Origin: Orychophragmus violaceus
Lineage: Eukaryota > Streptophyta > Magnoliopsida > Brassicales > Brassicaceae
Direction of reading: 5' to 3'
Length of the DNA: 64,000 nucleotides
Assembly: GCA_030180135.1 (NCBI GenBank)
Contig: CM058230.1
Location: forward strand, 28,666,067-28,730,066
Of this stretch, positions 57,589 to 64,000 are shown in pieces. The position numbers were made by a program, and so were the translations under genes. The notes beneath the pieces are model-generated. The model made no database searches and had not been told where the DNA came from. It was given only the letters and a program-made list of their open reading frames with translations. Numbering within the stretch: the first letter of the stretch is position 1; each line of letters starts with the position of its first letter.

Positions 57589-58226
57589 TGTTGGGATAGT
57601 GTCCTGAAATCACACTTGTACTCACTCCTGTGATAGTTGTGTGTCGAGATCAGACATTCGTATAATACTGGGTGTTTGCAATGCTTTGCTAGAAGCCTCT
57701 TGCAATCTGTAGGTCGTGGACTTACTGCCAGTATTATATGATCCTATAGGGTCACACACCTAAGCGAACTGGAAGCTACGACATGGGAATGATCATTGTG
57801 GCAATGATCATAGTATGTGTATTGAAATACACATAAGAATCGATATAATGGTGTTGTGTCGATCGACACAGCTTGTGTGTCGGTCGACACCGTTTGGATT
57901 TTCCGAACAGGCTTTTCGGGTTATGGCTTAATTGAGTCTGGCCCGTTAAGCACGTTTAAGTCGAATAAGACTCAAAAGTTTCGACCTAAAACAGAGAGCC
58001 GTCCAGTTTTCTTGAGAGAAACACTAGACACACCAGAGAGAATCGATCCCATTGATCCGGCACTAGCATCCCGTTTCCAGCGAGCGTGCGTGTGTATCTG
58101 GTAGAGGCAAGGCGTCTGCGTTGCTCGACTGATCTCGTTCACCATCTTCTTCCGCTGCCAAAGGTAAGAACGAGGTTGGTTTTATCATTCAATATATCAA
58201 ACCCTTAGATCCATCGGGATCCAACA
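57589..58226 (+). repeat. copia F 5' LTR (638 bp)
   Basis: TGTTGGGATAGTG to GGATCCAACA. It carries an inverted pair TATAATACTGG (57661) and CCAGTATTATA (57728), and a phased dyad pair at 57857 and 57878. Confidence 0.9.
57857..57890 (+). repeat. phased dyad pair in copia F LTR
   Basis: TGTCGATCGACAC at 57857-57869 and TGTCGGTCGACAC at 57878-57890, a 21-bp offset. Confidence 0.9.
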
Positions 58227-58227
58227 G

Positions 58228-58240
58228 TGGTATCAGAGCT
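58228..58240 (+). promoter_or_regulatory. copia F primer binding site
   Basis: TGGTATCAGAGCT, one base after the LTR; complementary to initiator tRNA(Met). Confidence 0.9.
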
Positions 58241-58387
58241 GCTTAGGGTTTAGCTATTGAATTTGATGCAAAATAATTCGAATCCTGATGTTGTTGAATT
58301 GATTTTTGCATGTTCAAATCGTGTTTTCATGTTATATTCTCGGTTTTGTTCCTGTTGAAAAGACGAAGAATTGATGAAAACGCACTG

Positions 58388-58927
58388 TGTCGATCGACAC
58401 AAAGCGTGTGTCGGTCGACACGCCGCGGCAGAACGCGTTAAAATTTTAGGGTTGTCGCAGAGTGTCGATCGACACAAAGCGTGTGTCGGTCGACACAGAG
58501 CGAAAACTCGTAATAAAATTTAGGGTTTGTCGCAAAGTGTCGATCGACACAAAGCGTGTGTCGGTCGACACAAAGCGAAAATCCGTAAATAATTTTAGGG
58601 TTTCGATCTGAGATCGAGTACCCGTAATCCTGCTGCGTCGATCGATACACTGGGTGTGTCGGTCGACACAGGCAAAGAAAGTTGATAGACCGGTTCAATT
58701 GGATTGAACAGGTTGTATCGCTCGGTTAATTTTGATTAACCAAATTGGTTCTGGTTTGGTCATATCGATCGACACACAGTGTGTGACGATCGACATGGAC
58801 TATTAAACCGAACTGGTTCAATTGGATTGAATCGGTTATGTAAATTCGATTCGGTTAGACCGGTTATCGAAGAGCGGTTTAAATTTGATTGCATCGATCG
58901 ATACCAATGGTTGGCGTCGATCGATAC
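58388..58927 (+). repeat. phased dyad pairs in copia F leader
   Basis: Pairs of a TGTCGATCGACAC-type and a TGTCGGTCGACAC-type dyad start at 58388/58409, 58463/58484, 58538/58559, 58636/58657 and 58763/58784, each 21 bp apart. A looser pair is at 58892/58915 (23 bp). The first three pairs sit in 75-bp tandem repeats. Confidence 0.9.
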
Positions 58928-59570
58928 AATGCTCGCAGACATGCTAGTTGGACTACATATTTGCATATACCAGAACAGTTTAATCCTAAAAGTTGTAGAT
59001 GAATCTAAACTAAATAAACTGAATGTTTTAAACAAATAAATAAATCCTTGAATGTATATTGGATATGCATCAAGATAAATCGGTTCTTTTCCTCAACTAA
59101 ATATCAAGTGATCTTGATGTCTTGCCCGATCTTGTCTACTGTCAAGACTCGTTTCGTTGATTGGATAGTCTTGGAGTCCTTGGTATCCACAGCTACATGA
59201 GTAAGGCAGGTGATCATTGATAGACTTGCAGTGGGACTGTCAATGATCACAAGACCGAAGAGATTGGTTTACTTGACTGGGCCATCAGAAGTTCTGGGCC
59301 CAGAGACATCGGAGTGGATATGACATGGATTGTCTTATCTGCGACCAAGAGTTGTACTGGGTACAATTAGCAATGATTTGCTTACCTGGATAACTAAAGT
59401 TTGGGTGATGGCGAGTCGTCCACTCGAATTTTGGTGATCTGAGGATCTTGGTTCATTGTATTCATATGAGGAAACATAGTTATGAATACAATGCGAGTTT
59501 TCTTATTAGATAAGATTTCTCATTTCCTTGAGCATTATAACTAAAACCTTTACCTCTTTTAATTGCAGCT

Positions 59571-62500
59571 ATGTCTGTCTCAAATCACATCAACACTTTC
59601 TCACTAAGATCCGTCCTTGAGAAGGACAAGTTAAATGGATCTAATTTCTTGGAATGGTATCGGAACCTGAGAATAGTTCTCAGGCAGGAGAACAAGGAAT
59701 ATGTCCTTGAAAGAGTTCTCACCGAGAGGCCACGTTCCAATGCTCCGCAGACAGAAAAGAATGCTTGGGATAAGCATTCAGCGGATGTCAAAGATGTTAC
59801 TTGTCTAATGCTGGTGACCATGAACTCTGAGCTGCAGAAGCAATATGAGAACGTGTTGTCACCCATTGAGATGATTAACAGCCTGAAAGCTTTGTTTCAG
59901 GAGCAAGCTCGCACAGAGAGATACCAGACGGTTAAATCTCTCATGGATTGCAAGCTGGCTAAGGACAGTCCAGTAAGTCCTCATGTCCTTAAAATGATGG
60001 GTTACATTGATAACCTGGGGAAACTGGACTGTGCCATTAGCCAGGAGCTGGCCACTGACATGATTCTGCAGTCATTGCCGTCGTGTTTTGATCAGTTCAT
60101 TATGAACTACAACATGCAAAACATGACTAAGACATTGACTGAGTTGCACGGTATGCTGAAGACAGCAGAACCGAATCTCAAGAAGGCTACTCCCAGTGTC
60201 CTGATGGTACAAGGGGGTAAAAGGTTTAAGAAACCTAAGAAGGATAAGGGAAAGGCCCAGGTTGTCGAGACTGAAAGTCAAGACAAGCCCAAGCCCAAGC
60301 CCAAATCCGGGCCTTCTGCTGAGGATAAGTGCAACTACTGCAAGCAGTTGGGGCATTGGAAAAGAGACTGCAAGAAGTTCAAGGAAGATTACAAGAAGCT
60401 GAAGAAGACGTATGATGCGTCTGACTCAGGTATTTATGTTATCGAACTTAATGTTATATCTTCTAGTTCTACTTCGTGGGTATTGGATACCGGCTGCGGT
60501 GCTCACATTTGTACTGATGTGCAGGCACTAAGAAACAGTAGAACGCTGAAGAAAGGACAAGTGGAGCTACGAGTCGGGAATGGAGCTAAGGTTGCTGCAC
60601 TGGCCGTAGGCACCTATGAATTGTCTTTACCTTCGGGCATGATTTTAGCTTTGAATAATTGCTACTTTGTACCTGCGATAAGCAGAAACATAATTTCAGT
60701 TTCCGTTTTGGATTTGGAAGGTTTTGATTTTGCTGTTAAGAATAAAGTTTGTTCTTTTAATCGTGATGGTACATTTTATGGTAGCGCCCCATTAGAAAAT
60801 GGGTTATATGTTTTAAATCAAGAAATGCCTGTCTTTAACATAAATACAAAGCGGTTTAAGTCAAATGACGAAAACCCGACTTTCCTATGGCATTGTCGTT
60901 TGGGCCATATCAATGAGAAACGCATCCAAAGGCTCCATCGAAATGGGCTTCTGGGCTCATTTGATTTTGAATCATGTGAGAAATGCGAATCTTGCTTGGT
61001 GGGCAAAATGGCTAGAGCCCCTTTCAACAAACCAAATGAAAGGGCCAGTGACTTGTTGGGCCTTGTTCATACTGATGTATGTGGGCCGATGAGTACTGTC
61101 GCCAGAGGAAATTTCAAGTACTTCATTACCTTCACTGATGATTTCAGTAGGTATGGCTATGTCTACTTGATGAGACACAAGTCAGAATCCTTTGATAGAT
61201 TCAAGGAATTCAAGAATGAAGTACAGAACCAACTTGGCAAAAGTATCAAAATTCTGCGATCGGATCGCGGAGGAGAATACTTAAGCCAAGAGTTCAGCGA
61301 CTATCTGAGCGAGTGTGGAATTGTTTCACAACTCACTCCTCCTGGAACACCTCAATGGAATGGAGTGTCAGAGAGGAGAAATCGAACCTTATTAGATATG
61401 GTTCGGTCTATGATGAGTCATACTAATCTTCCATTATCCTTTTGGGGATACGCTCTAGAAACGTCTGCGTTTACACTAAATAGGGTGCCATCTAAATCAG
61501 TGGATAAGACACCACATGAATTGTGGACTGGGAAAATTCCTAATCTGTCTTTCCTGAAGATTTGGGGTTGTGAGGCTTATGTCAAACGTTTAATCTCTGA
61601 CAAGCTTGCACCCAAATCAGATAAATGCTACTTCGTTGGTTATCCTAGGGAAACCAAGGCATACTACTTTTACAACCAATCTGAGAACAAAGTATTTGTT
61701 GCTCGGGACTGTTCTTTTCTTGAGAGGGAGTTTCTCTCTAAGAAAAACAGTGGGAGTAAAGTACATCTTGAAGAAATTCAAGATGCACAGGAAACTGCTC
61801 AACCTGTTGAGGAAGAGCAGCAGTTGGACCCACAAAGTTCTGTGGAACCGGCGCCTGTGGAGCCTGAAGTTCGCAGATCCGGAAGGATCCGTCACGAACC
61901 CGAGAGATACTACGGATTCCTCGTAACCGACTCAAATGATCTGATGATCATTGATAGTGACGAACCAGCGACCTTCACGGAAGCTATGATGGGCCCGGAC
62001 TCCGAAAAGTGGCTTGGAGCCTCTAAATCCGAAATGGCATCCATGTCAGAAAACCAAGTATGGTCATTGGTCAATTTACCTAATGGTGTAAAAGCCATTG
62101 AGTGTAAATGGATCTTCAAGAAGAAGATTGACGTGGATGGCAATGTACAAATTTACAAAGCGAGATTGGTGGCTAAAGGTTTCAAACAAATTCATGGTAT
62201 TGACTATGATGAAACCTATTCCCCAGTGGCTATGCTTAAATCTATTCGGATTCTTCTAGCGATTGCCGCTCATTATGATTATGAGATTTGGCAAATGGAT
62301 GTCAAAACCGCATTCCTGAATGGTATTCTGGAAGAGGATGTGTACATGACACAGCCTGAAGGTTTTGTCGATCCAAAGAACGCTAAGAAGGTATGCAAAC
62401 TTCATAAATCCATTTATGGATTGAAGCAAGCATCACGGAGTTGGAATCTTCGTTTTGATGAAGCAGTAAAGAAATTTGGCTTTATCAAGAACGAAGAGGA

Positions 62501-63536
62501 AGCATGTGTATACAAGAAGACTAGTGGGAGCAAAATTGCATTTCTTGTGCTGTATGTCGATGACATACTCCTCCTCGGTAATGACGTTCCGTTGCTTCAG
62601 TCTATCAAGACTTGGCTTGGAAGTTGTTTTTCCATGAAAGACATGGGAGAAGCCGCGTACATTCTTGGAATCAGAATCTACAGAGATAGAACAAACAAGC
62701 TTATTGGATTGTGCCAGGACACTTATATCGATAAGGTGTTGCACAGATTCAATATGCATGATTCCAAGAAGGGCTTCATACCAATGTCTCATGGCATAAG
62801 TCTCAGCAAGAAGCAGTGTCCGGCGACACATGCTGAGCGAGAACGCATGAATAGGATTCCTTATGCTTCTGCAATAGGATCTATTATGTATGCCATGCTC
62901 TGCACTCGTCCAGATGTAGCTTACGCGTTAAGCATGACGAGCAGATACCAATCTGATCCAGGTGAGGAACACTGGACAGCTGTCAAGAATATTCTCAAGT
63001 ATTTGAGACATACTAAGGATAAATTCCTTGTGTATGGAGGAAGTGATGAACTTGTGGTGAATGGATTCACTGATGCGAGTTTTCAGACAGACAGAGACGA
63101 TTTCCGATCACAATCTGGATTTGTCTTCTGTCTAAATGGCGGTGCGGTGAGCTGGAAGAGCTCTAAGCAGAATACTGTAGCTGATTCCACAACGGAAGCT
63201 GAATATGTTGCTGCTTCAGAAGCGGCAAAGGAAGCTGTTTGGATCAAGAAGTTCATGACTGAACTTGGTGTGGTTCCTAGTATCTTGGAGCCAGTGGCTT
63301 TATTCTGCGATAACAATGGAGCCATTGCTCAGGCGAAAGAACCCAGGTCACACCAGAAGTCCAAACATGTTGAGAGGAAATATCATTTGATTCGTGATAT
63401 TGTCAATAGAGGTGATGTGAAGATCAGTCGAGTTCCGACAGATGAGAACGTCGTTGATCCTCTGACCAAGTCACTCCCAAGGCCTAAGCATGAGAGTCAT
63501 ACGACTGCTGTAGGCATTAGAGATCTTATGATGTAA
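59571..63536 (+). CDS. copia F Gag-Pol polyprotein, uninterrupted, 1321 residues
   Basis: A single open frame holds all copia parts in order: Gag from MSVSNHINTFSLRSVLEKDK; zinc knuckle CNYCKQLGHWKRDC (near residue 252); aspartic protease WVLDTGCGAHIC (near 302); integrase zinc region WHCRLGHINEKR (near 440) with CEKCESC; integrase core Asp in HTDVCGPM (near 501), Asp in SDRGGEY (near 564) and Glu in GVSERRNRT (near 600). RT follows with LVAKGFKQIHGIDYDETYSP (near 865) and YVDDILLLGND (near 994), then RNase H with GFTDASFQTD (near 1164), STTEAEYVAASEA (near 1206) and LFCDNNGAI. It ends LTKSLPRPKHE...GIRDLMM. The ATG matches the starts of D and E. No stop, shift or missing catalytic residue was seen. 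It could supply proteins in trans to E. Confidence 0.95.
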   Translation: MSVSNHINTFSLRSVLEKDKLNGSNFLEWYRNLRIVLRQENKEYVLERVLTERPRSNAPQTEKNAWDKHSADVKDVTCLMLVTMNSELQKQYENVLSPIEMINSLKALFQEQARTERYQTVKSLMDCKLAKDSPVSPHVLKMMGYIDNLGKLDCAISQELATDMILQSLPSCFDQFIMNYNMQNMTKTLTELHGMLKTAEPNLKKATPSVLMVQGGKRFKKPKKDKGKAQVVETESQDKPKPKPKSGPSAEDKCNYCKQLGHWKRDCKKFKEDYKKLKKTYDASDSGIYVIELNVISSSSTSWVLDTGCGAHICTDVQALRNSRTLKKGQVELRVGNGAKVAALAVGTYELSLPSGMILALNNCYFVPAISRNIISVSVLDLEGFDFAVKNKVCSFNRDGTFYGSAPLENGLYVLNQEMPVFNINTKRFKSNDENPTFLWHCRLGHINEKRIQRLHRNGLLGSFDFESCEKCESCLVGKMARAPFNKPNERASDLLGLVHTDVCGPMSTVARGNFKYFITFTDDFSRYGYVYLMRHKSESFDRFKEFKNEVQNQLGKSIKILRSDRGGEYLSQEFSDYLSECGIVSQLTPPGTPQWNGVSERRNRTLLDMVRSMMSHTNLPLSFWGYALETSAFTLNRVPSKSVDKTPHELWTGKIPNLSFLKIWGCEAYVKRLISDKLAPKSDKCYFVGYPRETKAYYFYNQSENKVFVARDCSFLEREFLSKKNSGSKVHLEEIQDAQETAQPVEEEQQLDPQSSVEPAPVEPEVRRSGRIRHEPERYYGFLVTDSNDLMIIDSDEPATFTEAMMGPDSEKWLGASKSEMASMSENQVWSLVNLPNGVKAIECKWIFKKKIDVDGNVQIYKARLVAKGFKQIHGIDYDETYSPVAMLKSIRILLAIAAHYDYEIWQMDVKTAFLNGILEEDVYMTQPEGFVDPKNAKKVCKLHKSIYGLKQASRSWNLRFDEAVKKFGFIKNEEEACVYKKTSGSKIAFLVLYVDDILLLGNDVPLLQSIKTWLGSCFSMKDMGEAAYILGIRIYRDRTNKLIGLCQDTYIDKVLHRFNMHDSKKGFIPMSHGISLSKKQCPATHAERERMNRIPYASAIGSIMYAMLCTRPDVAYALSMTSRYQSDPGEEHWTAVKNILKYLRHTKDKFLVYGGSDELVVNGFTDASFQTDRDDFRSQSGFVFCLNGGAVSWKSSKQNTVADSTTEAEYVAASEAAKEAVWIKKFMTELGVVPSILEPVALFCDNNGAIAQAKEPRSHQKSKHVERKYHLIRDIVNRGDVKISRVPTDENVVDPLTKSLPRPKHESHTTAVGIRDLMM

Positions 63537-64000
63537 TCTTGATTCTAGTGGGAGTTTTTGGTTATATTTTAAGTTATAATAAGACGCTCTTGTAAACATT
63601 CTTTGGAAGTGTTTCAATGAAATTTGATTTCAGCATTATTTATATTGTGATCTAAATAATGGTCACAAATAAGTTTATGACATATTATAGGTCATCAAGT
63701 TGAGGACTTGATCATGAAACCCTATAAGTTAATAAATTATTTTGTCCCTAGTCGAGGTTGTAGAATTGGGACACTAACAACCGGTAGAGACTAGATTGTG
63801 AGGTGACTGTTGGCTAAGTTTCATGGAGCCAATGATATGATTATCGCAGTCAATCACATAGACATATGTTAGTGAACATATGATCGGACATGACCCGCTA
63901 ATGAGAAGTCTACAAGATAGTTATATCTGTGTCATAAGAGATTCTCATTACGACTATAGAGTATAGTCCTTAGACCTGAGTTCATCATGCTTTCTTGCAT
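63537..64000 (+). other. copia F 3' untranslated region (partial)
   Basis: GTGGGAG-type start, then sequence collinear with the 3' UTRs of D and E, including the hairpin GACTATAGAGTATAGTC at 63952-63968. Cut by the window end. Confidence 0.8.

Larger units (their letters stand above)
35820..64000 (-). mobile_element. Tat-like Ty3/gypsy retrotransposon, host of nested copia elements, runs past window
   Basis: Visible parts on the minus strand: 3' LTR 35820-36358, polypurine tract next to it, antisense accessory gene 36940-39283, minisatellite 39630-39890, integrase 40084-41604, second RNase H and RT-RNase H end 56632-57588. The pieces join across copia D (target CTGAT). A further copia (F) cuts RT near 57588, so RT, protease, gag and the 5' LTR should lie beyond 64000. 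A second (archaeal-type) RNase H between RT-RNase H and integrase marks the Tat lineage. At least three nonsense codons and a frameshift are visible. Confidence 0.85.
57589..64000 (+). mobile_element. Ty1/copia retrotransposon F, 5' LTR to 3' UTR, runs past window
   Basis: 5' LTR 57589-58226, primer site at 58228, leader with phased dyads, open gag-pol 59571-63536, and a 3' UTR that still continues at 64000. By comparison with E the 3' LTR should start a few hundred bases beyond the window. The candidate 5-bp target is TTTTG (57584-57588). It sits in the gypsy RT. Confidence 0.95.

Noticed and set aside
43525..58927. Dyad repeats as a CRISPR-like array
   Set aside because: This is a eukaryotic genome; the units are 12-14 bp palindromes with constant short spacers, with no unique-spacer structure and no cas genes.
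1..64000. tRNA, rRNA and snRNA genes
   Set aside because: I saw no cloverleaf or A/B-box pattern or rRNA block; the TGGTATCAGAGC strings are retrotransposon primer sites, not tRNA genes.

Overview
This is a plant nuclear window. It has a low-GC background, TTTAGGG-type telomere-like DNA, GT-AG introns in gene fragments, initiator-tRNA(Met) primer sites behind LTRs, and a Helitron end of the Arabidopsis type. The captured host-gene pieces (cyclin B2, SAPS-domain, XRCC1, MFAP1, RPL15, SF3B2) read as Brassicaceae-like sequence. I see no intact single-copy host gene. The window looks like heterochromatic or pericentromeric DNA made of nested transposable elements and Helitron-captured fragments.

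Layout. 1-3350: AT-rich DNA and a dead LINE 3' fragment on the minus strand. 3481 to about 18560: a probable Helitron-type gene-capture region holding SAPS-domain, cyclin B2 and SF3B2 (SAP145) exon fragments. It is broken up by three Ty1/copia elements: A (5517-10155, minus, identical 132-bp LTRs), B (about 10600-13260, 5' truncated) and C (13367-18243, LTRs differ by 1 base). 19190-23501: two poly(A)-ended retroposon-like units; the first is split by a 1954-bp solo LTR with a 5-bp TSD. 23650-24023: an inverted-repeat element with a degenerate telomere-like core. 24769-29353: a complete-looking Helitron carrying at least four host-gene fragments. 29955-35353: a LINE with a 15-bp TSD whose endonuclease domain is mostly deleted.

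35820-64000: a Tat-like Ty3/gypsy element on the minus strand that runs off the window. It has its 3' LTR, a spliced antisense accessory gene, a 3'-UTR minisatellite, an integrase and a second RNase H. It is split by copia D (41605-56626, minus), which is itself split by copia E (43250-50497, plus). Further along it is split by copia F (57589 to past 64000, plus), which has an uninterrupted 1321-residue Gag-Pol. D, E and F are one related family; E keeps gag but has lost pol.

The most unusual signals are: (1) dyads of the TGTCGATCGACA type spaced exactly 21 bp apart in several copia elements, in LTRs, leaders and once in coding sequence; (2) a possible LTR stem-loop with hexamer covariation and a 3'-UTR hairpin shared by D, E and F; (3) the multi-gene Helitron; (4) the four-exon antisense gene of the gypsy element; (5) the gag-only element E. 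All coordinates, repeats and TSDs were read by eye. Family names of host fragments are from recognition of protein motifs, not from a search.
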